Below are positions 1-9,233 of a stretch of 64,000 nt of DNA, piece after piece. Location of the stretch: contig JADKHX010000003.1 of the NCBI GenBank assembly GCA_016721505.1, forward strand, positions 620,001-684,000, written 5' to 3'. The position numbers and the translations under genes were made by a program. The stretch's first letter is position 1, and each line of letters begins with the position of its first letter. Below the pieces are notes generated by a model. That model searched no databases. It was not told where the DNA came from and saw nothing but the letters and a program-made list of their open reading frames with translations. The stretch comes from Rhodocyclaceae bacterium (GTDB lineage: Bacteria > Pseudomonadota > Gammaproteobacteria > Burkholderiales > Rhodocyclaceae).

Positions 1-643
1 CGACAGGTTTTTCACGCAAGCGCAACACCAAGCGCGTGATGATGCCCAGCGTGCCCTCCGAGCCAATAAACAAATGCTTCAAATCATAGCCAGTGTTATT
101 TTTTATCAGATGATTCAGCGATGAAAGTATTGTGCCGTCGGCCAGCACTACTTCCAACCCGAGCACCATATCGCGCGTCATGCCATAGCGAATCACCCTG
201 TTGCCACCGGCATTTGTGGCCGCATTGCCGCCGATAGTGGCCGATCCGCGAGCGCCCAAGTCAAGCGGGAAACTCAAGTCGTGCGCGTCCGCCGCTTCTT
301 GCAAAGTTTGCAAAATCACACCGGCTTGTACCGTCGCAGTGCGCTGACGCGGATTGATGTCCTCGATTTGATACATATGTTCCAGCGACAAAATAACTTG
401 ATCTGACGCTGCATCGCTCGCGTGTACCAGACCAGTCAAGCCTCCTTGCGTCACTACCGAAACATCGTGCGCATGACACCAACGCATCACTTGCGAGACT
501 TCATCGGTTGTCTTCGGACGCACTAGCGCAGCGGCCTTGAGGCTGTCAGGTCGCCATGCGCCAGCAGAACGTTTGGCCACTTCAGCCGCGTCAAGCACAT
601 TGTTATCGCCGACGATTGCGCGCAGCGCTACTATCATTTTCAT
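1..643 (-). CDS. FAD-linked oxidase, GlcD/D-lactate dehydrogenase type (partial)
   Basis: N-terminal part of an FAD-binding-4 (PCMH-type) oxidase whose 3' end lies outside the left edge, so it reads open to base 1. Visible are the early RPKTTDEV segment, QGGLTGLV, the FAD-binding GGNAATNAGG stretch and NNTGYDLKHLFIGSEGTLGI near the cut end, all typical of the glycolate oxidase GlcD, D-lactate dehydrogenase and D-2-hydroxyglutarate dehydrogenase group. These enzymes oxidise 2-hydroxyacids and pass electrons to quinone or an acceptor. The ATG at 641-643 follows a TAGGAG-like site. The substrate cannot be told from this half. It lies downstream of the ThDP enzyme on the same strand, about 150 bp away. 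Confidence 0.85.
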   Translation of the reverse strand, partial: MKMIVALRAIVGDNNVLDAAEVAKRSAGAWRPDSLKAAALVRPKTTDEVSQVMRWCHAHDVSVVTQGGLTGLVHASDAASDQVILSLEHMYQIEDINPRQRTATVQAGVILQTLQEAADAHDLSFPLDLGARGSATIGGNAATNAGGNRVIRYGMTRDMVLGLEVVLADGTILSSLNHLIKNNTGYDLKHLFIGSEGTLGIITRLVLRLREKPV

Positions 644-724
644 AGCTCCTAGCCGTTGTTCGTAGCAAAGTTGGAACGACTAACAAACAAAATAAAGGCA
701 AATTTATTTACCCCCCACTCCCCG

Positions 725-744
725 CCCCTCGCTCGGGCGAGGGG
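725..744. terminator. Perfect hairpin between two minus-strand genes
   Basis: CCCCTCGC and GCGAGGGG form a perfect 8-bp stem around a TCGG loop. It lies about 50 bp past the stop of the ThDP enzyme and about 80 bp before the start of the FAD oxidase. There is no clear U-tract, so it may be a weak terminator, an mRNA-stabilising hairpin or an intergenic palindromic repeat. Confidence 0.45.
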
Positions 745-795
745 GATATTTCGCCTCGCCGATTGTCACGAGGTTTTCTATTCCATGTATTTTGA

Positions 796-2352
796 CTAAC
801 ACATCACTTCAATCAAACGCGGGCCACGCGTCTTCATCGCCGATTCATACTGCGCTGCAAATTCTTCGGCAGTCGTGGCGCGGCTGGCTTCCATGCCAAA
901 GCCGTTGGCGATTTGCACCCAATTCATTTCCGGATGGTGTAAATCGAGCATCGACAAAGCTTTGGGTCCAGCACCGATAGCTCCGACGCGTTGCAGTTCA
1001 ATATTCAAAATTGCATACGAGCGATTGGCGTAAATCACCACTGTGATATCGAGGTTTTCGCGCACCATCGTCCATAGCGCTTGCACGGTGTAGGCTGCAC
1101 CGCCGTCGCCGTGAGGGCAGACGATTTTGCGATCCGGCGCAGCGATTGCCGCACCGATAGCAAGCGGTAGACCTAACCCGATCGACCCACCGGTCAAGGA
1201 CAGATGTGTATGCGGACGCGCGCGACCAAGATTCATCAACAGCGGTAACCCCGAAGTTGCTGACTCATCGGCGAAGATCACGTTTTCTGGAGTCAGGTTT
1301 GCAATTATCTGTGCCGCGCTCATGGCGTTCAAACCACCACTTGGCATAGCGGGTAAATCGAGCGGCACGCGGATTGGCGATTTCGCCGGCGCACCAAGCG
1401 CGTCGGCAAGATTCTTTAGCGCTTCTGCGCCATTTTCGTGGGGCAGTGAAAGATAGCTGTATTCACATCCTTCCGGCGCACACCAGCTGGGCTTGCCCGG
1501 ATAGGCGAAAAACGATACGAGCGGCTTTGCACCGACCAAAATGATGCGATCAATGCCGGTGAGATAGGCAACGATTTGTTCAGCGAAATATGGAATCCGC
1601 TCCACCGGTACACGCCCCGCGCCAAGCTCGGTGACGGCGGCAAAGGTATCGCAAAACAAGCGCACTCCGGTTTTCGCTTGCACCCGTCCGGCGGCCTCCA
1701 AGCCTTCGCCCAAGAGCGCTTTGCCGCTCAACAACATGGCAGTCTTTTTGCCTGCGGCGTTGCCATCGCTAATCAGCTTGGCGACTTGTTCTATCGTCTC
1801 GACGCTGACCACCGACGGACCTATGTCGTCCAATTTTTCCGAGGCGCGACTGGCTTCATTCCATGCGGTATCGGCTGGCAGTATCAGCGTCGCTACACCA
1901 CCCGGCGCAGAGCGCGCAGCTTGCACGGCACGCGCTGCATCGCCGGCCACGGTCTTCGAATTTTTTGATTCACATATCCACGAAGAAACCGGTCGCGCGA
2001 ATCCAGCGACATCGGAAGCCAAAGGCGCATCGTATTGCTGATGATAGGTTGCGTGATCACCAACAATATTCACAATCGGCGTGTTACCACGCCGCGCGTT
2101 GTGCAAGTTGGCCAAGCCGTTGGCAAGCCCGGGGCCACAATGCAGTAGCGTCGCTGCGGGCTTGCCAGCAATGCGTCCGTAGCCGTCCGCCGCGCCGGTC
2201 ACCACGCCTTCAAACAAACACAAGACAGGGTGCATCTTGGTCACCGAATCCATCGCTGCGACGAAGTGCATTTCGGACGTGCCTGGATTGGCAAAACAAG
2301 TATCGACATCGCAGTGAATCAGCGTTTGGACAAGTGATTGCGCTCCGTTCAT
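796..2352 (-). CDS. ThDP-dependent enzyme, acetolactate synthase / benzoylformate decarboxylase-like
   Basis: 518 aa with the three-domain ThDP fold. The N-terminal Pyr domain has FANPGTSE, then LFEGVVTGAADGYGR, which holds the likely catalytic Glu (about residue 48), and LLHCGPGLANGLANLHNA. The C-terminal PP domain has the ThDP/Mg motif starting HGDGGAAYT and ending in YANRSYAI. Such enzymes decarboxylate 2-oxo acids, or carboligate them. The family is usually annotated as an acetolactate synthase large-subunit-like protein, but no regulatory subunit gene is adjacent. The frame extends to 2415, but the ATG at 2352 is preceded by AGGAG at good spacing and matches the family N-terminus. With the next gene, an FAD 2-hydroxyacid oxidase, it may form a 2-hydroxyacid to 2-oxoacid to aldehyde route; this is inference. 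Confidence 0.85.
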   Translation of the reverse strand: MNGAQSLVQTLIHCDVDTCFANPGTSEMHFVAAMDSVTKMHPVLCLFEGVVTGAADGYGRIAGKPAATLLHCGPGLANGLANLHNARRGNTPIVNIVGDHATYHQQYDAPLASDVAGFARPVSSWICESKNSKTVAGDAARAVQAARSAPGGVATLILPADTAWNEASRASEKLDDIGPSVVSVETIEQVAKLISDGNAAGKKTAMLLSGKALLGEGLEAAGRVQAKTGVRLFCDTFAAVTELGAGRVPVERIPYFAEQIVAYLTGIDRIILVGAKPLVSFFAYPGKPSWCAPEGCEYSYLSLPHENGAEALKNLADALGAPAKSPIRVPLDLPAMPSGGLNAMSAAQIIANLTPENVIFADESATSGLPLLMNLGRARPHTHLSLTGGSIGLGLPLAIGAAIAAPDRKIVCPHGDGGAAYTVQALWTMVRENLDITVVIYANRSYAILNIELQRVGAIGAGPKALSMLDLHHPEMNWVQIANGFGMEASRATTAEEFAAQYESAMKTRGPRLIEVMC

Positions 2353-2470
2353 GAAAGTTTCTCCTATTGATCTAAGTTTGTTATTGGAATGATGTGATGG
2401 CATTACAGTCGGCATCCGGCCGCGTCATACTAGCCGCTTAGTGCGAAAGATTTCTTGATCTGCCTTAAGT

Positions 2471-2812
2471 TTGCTGGTGTTGATCCGCCAAAGGTCAAAG
2501 CGGCGAAATTGGCACAGCGAACGGCGTGTGGCCTCACGCGACGGCGCAGAGCGCGTCTTTTGCGCGACCGCCTTGTCGCTGGTAGTTTTTGATTTTGCAT
2601 TAGTTTCATCAGCACCAACTGAGAAACCCACGCCCTCGCCGGAACATCAAGTAGTTAGCGCAGCGCGCTTGCGACTAAAAGTTGGACTGACGCGTGATCA
2701 GCTCGACTACAAATATCGTGGCAAACTCCCCGCCAGGGGCAATGGTGACAGCGACATGTACTTTGTTTTGTCGAAAAATAAATCGGGTGAAGTCGTGTCC
2801 ACCTCAGCTTAA
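2471..2812 (+). CDS. Hypothetical small protein, doubtful
   Basis: A 113-codon frame fills most of the gap between the divergent genes at 2352 and 2833. The C-terminal half (LKVGLTRDQLDYKYRG, then a polar MYFVLSKNKSGEV stretch) looks protein-like and faintly recalls SmpA/BamE-type 'G-L-T-R-D-Q' segments. A hydrophobic run at residues 34-46 could be a late signal sequence if translation starts internally. Smaller frames overlap on the other strand. The family is not recognised and it may not be expressed. Confidence 0.3.
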   Translation: MLVLIRQRSKRRNWHSERRVASRDGAERVFCATALSLVVFDFALVSSAPTEKPTPSPEHQVVSAARLRLKVGLTRDQLDYKYRGKLPARGNGDSDMYFVLSKNKSGEVVSTSA

Positions 2813-2832
2813 CGATAGGAACGAATGCAACC

Positions 2833-4041
2833 ATGGACAATCGCCGCTACTACGGATTGGATGCGCTGCGTGGCAGCTTGATGATGCTTGGAATTGTGCT
2901 GCACGCCGCCATGTTCTATGTTGCCGACCCACCAATTCCTATCCCGACAGATCGCAACACGTCCTACGTGTTCGACGTTTTGCTTTTCTTCATTCACAGT
3001 TTTCGCATGCAGGCGTTTTTCGTTTTGGCTGGTTTTTTCGCGGCGCTTTTGGTGGCGCGGCGCGGCGTTCGCGAAACCTTGGTAGATCGGGCAAAAAGAA
3101 TACTGGCGCCGATGGCTGCCGCGGCAGTAACCATACTTCCTGTTGCGGGTCTGCTGGCAGCGGATTTCGGGCTTAGCGCCAGATTCGGCACCCACGATTT
3201 CATTCCCGACCTTAACGCTTTGAAAATTCTTGGCAAGGAGTTGGTGGCCAACGGGATCGCCATCGATCAGCCGTCGCTTGGCCATCTATGGTTTCTTGAA
3301 TACCTCTGCCTGCTGTATCTGCTGCTGCCGTTCTGCCGCTGGCTGGTTGAAAAAAGTTCGAGCGTCGAAGCGTCGATTAATCGAATATTGAAGTCGCCCT
3401 TTGTGATCCTCGTATTCGGGCTATACACCGCAGCGATTTCCTGGCCCTACCTTGGCGGTCAATTGCTGCTTGAGAACACCTTGCTGATGCCGCATTGGCC
3501 GTCATTGCTCTACTTCGGTTCGTTCTTTGTGCTCGGCTATCTAATGCACTCCTACATCGATTTTCTGGCGACCTTGGCTCGAGGCGTCTATGGCTGGGCT
3601 GCATTGGCATTGCTGTTGGTTCCGCTCGCTGGAGCTGCCTCACTACAGGACATCAAAACACACGGCCAGAGCTTCGAAGTTCATTTGGCAGCAGTGCTCG
3701 GCAACGGCTTGTTCACCTGGTCGCTGATTTTTCTGTTCATCGGCTGCGCCATGCGGTTTTTTGACCGCGATTCGCCATGGATTCAATATGCTTCTCAATC
3801 GGCCTATTGGGTGTACCTCATTCACCTTCCGCTGGTGACCTTCGCTGCGTGGTGGCTTATCCAATACGATCTTCCGGCCGTGGTGAAATTCGTTATCAAT
3901 TGTGGCTTTACCGTGATCGTATCGCTGCTGACATTTCACTACTGGGTGCAAAAGACTTGGATCAGTGACTTCCTCCATGGGCGTCGTTTCGACCTGCGAT
4001 GGCCATGGCAAAGCGCACGGCGTACTGCCAGCACCAACTAG
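2833..4041 (+). CDS. Acyltransferase-3 family membrane protein (OpgC/MdoC-like)
   Basis: 402 aa, predominantly hydrophobic with about ten membrane segments. It opens with YYGLDALRGSLMMLGIVLHA, the signature of acyltransferase family 3 including the predicted catalytic His, followed by FFIHSFRMQAFFVLAGFFAA. These inner-membrane proteins O-acylate glycans or other envelope molecules; OpgC succinylates periplasmic glucans. No glucan synthase is nearby, so the substrate is unknown. The gene ends inside a copy of the dispersed repeat (4017-4041), which supplies the last codons (T-A-S-T-N) and the TAG stop. Confidence 0.85.
   Translation: MDNRRYYGLDALRGSLMMLGIVLHAAMFYVADPPIPIPTDRNTSYVFDVLLFFIHSFRMQAFFVLAGFFAALLVARRGVRETLVDRAKRILAPMAAAAVTILPVAGLLAADFGLSARFGTHDFIPDLNALKILGKELVANGIAIDQPSLGHLWFLEYLCLLYLLLPFCRWLVEKSSSVEASINRILKSPFVILVFGLYTAAISWPYLGGQLLLENTLLMPHWPSLLYFGSFFVLGYLMHSYIDFLATLARGVYGWAALALLLVPLAGAASLQDIKTHGQSFEVHLAAVLGNGLFTWSLIFLFIGCAMRFFDRDSPWIQYASQSAYWVYLIHLPLVTFAAWWLIQYDLPAVVKFVINCGFTVIVSLLTFHYWVQKTWISDFLHGRRFDLRWPWQSARRTASTN
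4017..4041 (+). repeat. Dispersed 27-bp repeat, diverged copy at a stop codon
   Basis: ACGGCGTACTGCCAGCACC followed by AACTAG matches the family consensus ACGGCGTGTnnCCAGCACCAA-CTGGC with a few changes. The copy lies in the final codons of the acyltransferase gene and its CTGG is CTAG, giving the TAG stop. Confidence 0.65.
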
Positions 4042-4066
4042 TGACTTGCCCACAGCGGTCGCAGTT

Positions 4067-4086
4067 AATTCGCTTCGAAGCTAATT
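4067..4086. other. Near-perfect 20-bp palindrome
   Basis: AATTCGCTTCGAAGCTAATT is a dyad with one mismatched pair, 26 bp past the acyltransferase stop. It has almost no loop, so it is more likely an operator-like site or chance than a terminator. Confidence 0.3.
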
Positions 4087-4230
4087 TGATGTCGATGATG
4101 TGCGGGCAGATCGTCTTACTTATCCAACAAGCAAACGATTAGCTTAAACAGAAGGGGTCTGTAGGTTTGCGCCAGCGACAATGCTGTAGTCTGGATACTG
4201 TTTAATTATTCAATTACGCCGAAAGTGTTG

Positions 4231-5019
4231 ATGCGACCATTAAAGTTTCTCCTTACTAGTTTGCTGGTCTCTTTTTTTTCTGGCGCTTACGCCCAAATCG
4301 GCCAAAGCGTCGTCGACATTCCCACGCGCGCCGGCGTCACGCAACGCATCCTTCTGCTTACGCCGGACAACCCGAAGGCAGCAGTCGTCCTGTTCGCAGG
4401 TGGACATGGAGGCCTTCAAATTTTTTCCAATGGCACTTTTAAGTGGGGAGGTGGAAATTTCCTCGTCCGAACCCGCCAACTGTATGCCGACGCAGGGTTC
4501 GTTGTCGCTGTTGTCGACGCGCCATCTGATCGTCAGTCGCATCCATTCTTGCAAGGCTTCCGTCAGAAGCCGGAGCATGTGGCTGACATAAGGTCGGTAA
4601 TCGTTTGGTTACGAGAAAAAACTAAGGTTCCGGTCTGGCTCATCGGCACAAGTCGCGGAACTCAATCGGTGGCTTACGTGGCGACAGCGCTTGTCGGCAA
4701 AGAGGGGCCGGACGGCATCGTATTGACTTCAACAATTCTCAAGGACGAAAAAAGCCGGCCTGTGCCCGCCCTGCCGCTAGAAGAAATACATATGCCGGTA
4801 CTGGTGGTGCACCACCAACAGGATGAATGCGCGCATTGCCCGTTCGCGCTCACACCTGAATTGATGGGTAAGCTTGGGAGTAATCCAAGAGTTCAGTTGC
4901 TTGCGTTCCAAGGTGGTGAAACTACAGGCGATCCTTGCGAAGCGATGGCGTTTCACGGTTACAACGGTTTGGAACGAGAAGTTGTCAGCCAAATAGCCGA
5001 CTGGATCTTGGCCAAGTAA
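4231..5019 (+). CDS. Secreted alpha/beta hydrolase-like protein
   Basis: 262 aa from the ATG at 4231 (an in-frame GTG lies at 4225). It begins with a classic signal peptide, K-F-L-L-T-S-L-L-V-S-F-F, with probable cleavage after AYA. The mature part has an alpha/beta hydrolase layout: VVLFAGGHGGLQ, nucleophile elbow GTSRGT (Ser after G-T), an acid-containing VLVVHHQQDECAHCP strand and a late FHGYNGLE with the likely catalytic His. Cysteines near the QDECAHC segment and GDPCEA could form a disulfide, fitting an exported enzyme. Substrate unknown; esterase or peptidase-like are possible. Confidence 0.8.
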   Translation: MRPLKFLLTSLLVSFFSGAYAQIGQSVVDIPTRAGVTQRILLLTPDNPKAAVVLFAGGHGGLQIFSNGTFKWGGGNFLVRTRQLYADAGFVVAVVDAPSDRQSHPFLQGFRQKPEHVADIRSVIVWLREKTKVPVWLIGTSRGTQSVAYVATALVGKEGPDGIVLTSTILKDEKSRPVPALPLEEIHMPVLVVHHQQDECAHCPFALTPELMGKLGSNPRVQLLAFQGGETTGDPCEAMAFHGYNGLEREVVSQIADWILAK

Positions 5020-5160
5020 GTTTGGTCGTTGCGCCATTCAATTAGACTGATTTACACCGGTGCGGTTCGCTCAAGTTGAAATGAAAATGCGATTGACCGA
5101 GGCATCGTCGTCAAAGATACTCAGCGGCTTATTGTTCATCTTTTGACCGTGTGAAAGTCG

Positions 5161-6081
5161 ATGGCTGGAAGTCAAGAATACGCAAATGATCCACGCAATG
5201 AGCGCGTGTTGATCTATCTGAACGGCGCATTGGTGCCGCGCAGTGAGGCGAAGGTTTCGATCTTCGATGCCGGGTTCGTGTTGGGCGATGGCGTTTGGGA
5301 AGGATTGCGCCTTCATCGTGGCGGCTTGGTGTTTCTAGAGCAACACCTTGACCGGCTTTATTGGGGCGCGAAGGAAATTGCGCTGGATATCGGCTTATCG
5401 CAAGATGAGATAAAAGCGGCGCTGTGGCGAACGCTTGATGCCAATGAGATGAGCGACGGCGTGCATCTGCGCTTGATGGTCACGCGCGGTCCGAAGAAGA
5501 CCGTCAATCAGGATCCACGCAATGCCATAGGCGAGCCGACGATTGTTATTGTTGCAGAATATAAATTGCCGTCCCCGAGGCTCATTCAGCAAGGATTGAA
5601 GTTGGTGACATCCAGTATTCGCTGCACGCCGGCGCATATGTTCGACATGCGTTTGAATTCGCATTCGCGGCTGAACTTGATTCGCGCCCTGGTCGAAGTC
5701 ATCGACCAGGGCGCTGATGAAGCCTTGATGCTCGATCCCGATGGCTTCGTCTCGAGTTGCAATGCGACCAATTTCTTTTTTGTCCGTGATGGCGTGCTAT
5801 GCACTTCGACCGGCGAGTTTTGTTTCAATGGCGTAACGCGCGCCAATGTGATTGCGTTGGCACGCACCAGTGGGATTGAACTGCAATTGGGAAATTTCTC
5901 ACTTGATGATGTTTATGCGGCACAAGAGGCTTTTGTGACTGGCACCTTTGGCGGATTAACGCCCGTGCGGTCGATTGACGGACACGCAATGCCATCGGCG
6001 CTCCCCGGACCTCTGACGCGGCGGATGTGCGAACTCTACGAGCGGTTGAAGGATGCCGAAGCGCTAAAGGGGCGTCAGTGA
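5161..6081 (+). CDS. Class IV aminotransferase-like protein, catalytic lysine apparently missing
   Basis: 306 aa with the fold-type IV PLP enzyme layout seen in branched-chain and D-amino-acid aminotransferases and aminodeoxychorismate lyase. N-terminal FDAGFVLGDGVWEGLRL, central DEALMLDPDGFVSSCNATNF and C-terminal EAFVTGTFGGLTPVRSIDG are all in order. Where the Schiff-base Lys normally precedes the L-N pair (as in K-S-L-N or K-H-L-N), this protein reads N-S-H-S-R-L-N (residues 166-172), with no Lys. It may use PLP differently or not be an aminotransferase. Its stop overlaps the GTG start of the sulfotransferase-like gene (GTGA), indicating translational coupling. Confidence 0.8.
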   Translation: MAGSQEYANDPRNERVLIYLNGALVPRSEAKVSIFDAGFVLGDGVWEGLRLHRGGLVFLEQHLDRLYWGAKEIALDIGLSQDEIKAALWRTLDANEMSDGVHLRLMVTRGPKKTVNQDPRNAIGEPTIVIVAEYKLPSPRLIQQGLKLVTSSIRCTPAHMFDMRLNSHSRLNLIRALVEVIDQGADEALMLDPDGFVSSCNATNFFFVRDGVLCTSTGEFCFNGVTRANVIALARTSGIELQLGNFSLDDVYAAQEAFVTGTFGGLTPVRSIDGHAMPSALPGPLTRRMCELYERLKDAEALKGRQ

Positions 6082-6827
6082 ACGAGGAAATTGTGCGCAT
6101 CGCGATGTGGTCGGGGCCACGCAACATCTCGACCGCGTTAATGCGCTCGTTTGAAAATCGGCCCGACACGGCGGTGATCGACGAGCCTTTCTACGCGGCC
6201 TATCTCGCGGCAAGCGGCGCCGCTCATCCGATGCGTGAAGCGGTTTTGAAAGCACAACCGACAGATTGGCGTGTGGTTGTCGATGGCTTGCTCGGACCAG
6301 TACCAGACGGGCGGCGTGTGTACTATCAAAAGCACATGACGCATCACATGCTGCCCGAGATCGGCCGTGACTGGATTGGGCAACAGCGCAACGCGTTTTT
6401 GATTCGTGCACCGGAAGACGTATTGCTGTCTTATGCAGAAGTTCGTGGTCAGGCCACGCTGGAAGATATCGGTGTGCCGCAACAACGCGAATTGTTCGAG
6501 CGCGAGGCAGATCGTTTGGGCTATGCACCGCCCGTAATAGATTCATTCGATGTACTCGCTGAACCACACGGCATTTTGAGTGCGCTGTGCGCTGCATTGG
6601 GCATTGCGTTCGCCGAGCAGATGTTGCGCTGGCCGGCAGGAAAGCGCGCCAGCGATGGCGTGTGGGCGCCAGCGTGGTATGCCGCAGTGGAGCGCTCGAC
6701 GGGATTTTCCGCACCGCGCCGGCGCGCGCAGCGGGACGAGCTTCCCGACGACTTGAAACGTATTGCAGATCAGGCTCGTAGCAGCTACGAGCGCCTGACT
6801 GAGTTCAAGCTTGACGCACACAGCTGA
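6078..6827 (+). CDS. Sulfotransferase-like P-loop protein
   Basis: 249 aa from a GTG that overlaps the upstream stop by four bases; a longer frame from 6027 exists but overlaps the aminotransferase. The N-terminus, IAMWSGPRNISTALMRSFEN, resembles the 5'-phosphosulfate loop of sulfotransferases, and the mid-protein FLIRAPEDVLLSYAEVR resembles their 3'-phosphate-binding segment (IR-P-DV-S). It is usually annotated as a sulfotransferase-like or aminotransferase-associated HAD-like protein. The coupling to the class IV aminotransferase-like gene suggests the two products act on the same substrate. Actual sulfotransfer is unproven. Confidence 0.75.
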   Translation: MNEEIVRIAMWSGPRNISTALMRSFENRPDTAVIDEPFYAAYLAASGAAHPMREAVLKAQPTDWRVVVDGLLGPVPDGRRVYYQKHMTHHMLPEIGRDWIGQQRNAFLIRAPEDVLLSYAEVRGQATLEDIGVPQQRELFEREADRLGYAPPVIDSFDVLAEPHGILSALCAALGIAFAEQMLRWPAGKRASDGVWAPAWYAAVERSTGFSAPRRRAQRDELPDDLKRIADQARSSYERLTEFKLDAHS

Positions 6828-7056
6828 GCTTGACGCCAGCGTAAGTTGCCCGGATTCGGCAGCCAGAATGCGTGGGCGGCAAACTCAAGCCAGACGTCGG
6901 TACAAAGCTATGGCGGACTTAGCACAAAACCAAAGTAGTCACGAGGCCAAACGATTACCCGTAATGAGTAATTCATTTTCTGTTCCACGTTTTGACGCTG
7001 TGTTCTGAATGCAATAATCCGCCAGCTTTTTTCAATTACCCATACTCGAAGCTCAC

Positions 7057-9177
7057 ATGACTGAAACCAACCTGACCGCGCTTCGGGAACTCGTGCAGAA
7101 GTGTCGCGATCTTTCGGAACACGAACTTTGCGATTTGATCGAGGAACTGGGCCCAACGCTGATTGGCGAGGCGCGCGAGCTTGGTAGCACCAGTCGTCTC
7201 AAAATCAAGCGTGACGCCTATCTGCATCTGTATGGCGGCTTGCAGGATCATTGGAGCAAATTGCCGCCCCTATTCCGTGACACACTGACGCAACGCGTCG
7301 TGCCGCTAACGCCGGGTGAAAGGCCGCAACAAGAGATGCAGGAGCTTGCGCATCTGGAAATACTTTCCGATGCCGAGCTGGCTGTTCAGGTTGCAGTACG
7401 CGATGTCGTCGATCGCGTCAAAACCGCCTGTATTGAGGAAACCAGCGCCCTCGAGCGTCGCTTATCCCAGCTTGTCCTGCGTAACGCATTACCTCACGGC
7501 TACAGTGCCTTTCGCGTTAGTTCGGTTTGCGAATGTCTTGAAGCCGTGTGTGCCGAGACCTTCCCGGAACCAGACCAACGCCTGGTGCTGATGCAATTAA
7601 TTGGTAAACATCTGGTAACGGAGTTGCCGCAGCTTTACCGGACGATCAACGAAACTCTGATAGATGCTGACATCCTGCCCCAGCTGAAGCGTAAATACCG
7701 TGAATCTGCGCCGGTCAGTACCGAAGTAGCCGCAGCCGAAACTACAAAGATGATGGGCACGCTTGAGCGGCTGGAAAAGGCGCGAACACCTGCCAGCGGC
7801 ATGCGGACGATAGCGGCTGTTGAGGCCGGCAGTCGAAAGTTCCTTGAATCGTTGCAGACGCTTCAAACGGCTCCAGTGGTAGGTTCGACTGGCACCCACA
7901 CCAACGTCGTTCGACAGGCGCGTGACAGTGATGCCGCCAGTGTCATGCGCCCTCAAGAAGCCGTAGCGCTGGACATTGTCTCGGCACTGTTCGATCTGAT
8001 CTTCAACGATGATCAGGTGTCAGAGGGTATCAAGCTCTTGGTCGGCCGCTTGCAAGTGCCAGTGCTCAAACTGGCTATGCTCAATCAGCAGTTCTTTGCC
8101 AATCAAAGCCACCCCGCCAGGCGCTTTCTCGACAGCATTTCCGGCATCGCCATTCGCTGGGGAAAGTTTGTCAATGCGAACGATCCGTTCTATCGCAAAC
8201 TCTCAGAGCTGGTTGAGCGAATTCAAAATACCTACGATGGTGATATCGGCGTATTCGAAGCCGCAATCGTCGAACTCGATGAATTTATCGCCCAGCGCGA
8301 TCTCATCGAAGCCGAATCCAATCGGGTGCTGGCTGAAGCCGTTCGCGCACGCGAAGAAGAAATCCGAATCCAGCGCGAAGGGCAACTTCTCGCGCAACGG
8401 GCAGCTGATGAAGCGCTCATCCCCTTGTTGGCAAACCCCATACCAAAGGCAATAGAACAGTTTCTGCTTAGCTACTGGCGAGATCTCCTGCAGGCCCGCA
8501 TTTTCGCTTCCGGTTCCAAGAGCGTGCCGTTCGTCGAGACCATGCAAATCGCGACCCACCTGGTCGCCAGTGTTGCGCCGAAAAAAGAGGCTGCGGATCA
8601 AAAGCATCAAGTTGCCAACTTGCCCGCCCTTTTGAAAGGCTTAAACCAGGGTCTCGATGAAATCGGTATCTCGGCGGACGAGCGACGCGAGTTTATGGAT
8701 ACGCTGATTGAATTGTGTTTGGCCGCATTGCGCGCTGACACTCAAAGCGTCATCATGGCTGATCCGAAGACCGATTCACGACCAACAGTCGTTCGCCCTG
8801 TTCCAACCCTGCAGGTCAGTCACGAAACTGAAAATGGTGTTCGCGTTCAGGACATTTCGCTGCCGAGCGGACAAGATTTGGGCGGTGAAAATTCGCCCGA
8901 TCGCGCCAATCTGCGTCGAGTCAGGCAATTGGTACGTGGCGACTGGGTTGACTTCATCACCGGCGGACAAACCCGCCGCGAACACCTCACCTGGATCAAC
9001 CCATCACGTTCACTGCTATTGTTCAGCAATCACGCAGCCGAATGTGCCATCTCCATTTCGTCCGAGGCTCTAGCCTTACGCATGAAAAATCAGACAGTCG
9101 TACTGGTCAAACGCGATGCGCCGATATTCGAGCGTGCGCTGCATGGTGCTGTGGAGTCGATGGACAAGCAAGTCTGA
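7057..9177 (+). CDS. DUF1631 family protein
   Basis: 706 aa, largely helical and soluble with no signal peptide. The DUF1631 hallmark is the central LQVPVLKLAMLNQQFFANQS followed by HPARRFLDSI. A coiled-coil-like charged stretch follows, about residues 400-460 (AEAVRAREEEIRIQREGQL). The C-terminal 90 residues (LVRGDWVDFITGG, then LTWINPSRSLLLFSNHAAE) look like a small PilZ-like beta domain, hinting at cyclic-di-GMP or partner binding; this is inference. Function unknown in the family. It is a single transcription unit, and a copy of the dispersed repeat lies 25 bp past the stop. Confidence 0.85.
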   Translation: MTETNLTALRELVQKCRDLSEHELCDLIEELGPTLIGEARELGSTSRLKIKRDAYLHLYGGLQDHWSKLPPLFRDTLTQRVVPLTPGERPQQEMQELAHLEILSDAELAVQVAVRDVVDRVKTACIEETSALERRLSQLVLRNALPHGYSAFRVSSVCECLEAVCAETFPEPDQRLVLMQLIGKHLVTELPQLYRTINETLIDADILPQLKRKYRESAPVSTEVAAAETTKMMGTLERLEKARTPASGMRTIAAVEAGSRKFLESLQTLQTAPVVGSTGTHTNVVRQARDSDAASVMRPQEAVALDIVSALFDLIFNDDQVSEGIKLLVGRLQVPVLKLAMLNQQFFANQSHPARRFLDSISGIAIRWGKFVNANDPFYRKLSELVERIQNTYDGDIGVFEAAIVELDEFIAQRDLIEAESNRVLAEAVRAREEEIRIQREGQLLAQRAADEALIPLLANPIPKAIEQFLLSYWRDLLQARIFASGSKSVPFVETMQIATHLVASVAPKKEAADQKHQVANLPALLKGLNQGLDEIGISADERREFMDTLIELCLAALRADTQSVIMADPKTDSRPTVVRPVPTLQVSHETENGVRVQDISLPSGQDLGGENSPDRANLRRVRQLVRGDWVDFITGGQTRREHLTWINPSRSLLLFSNHAAECAISISSEALALRMKNQTVVLVKRDAPIFERALHGAVESMDKQV

Positions 9178-9201
9178 GCTTTAGATTTCAACACTACTTA
9201 G

Positions 9202-9228
9202 ACGGCGTGTGGCCAGCACCAACTGGCA
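9202..9228 (+). repeat. Dispersed 27-bp repeat
   Basis: ACGGCGTGTGGCCAGCACC followed by AACTGGCA. GCCAG and CTGGC form a 5-bp stem around CACCAA. It lies in the 56-bp gap between two convergent genes (DUF1631 and DUF3820). Confidence 0.85.
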
Positions 9229-9233
9229 AGTAT

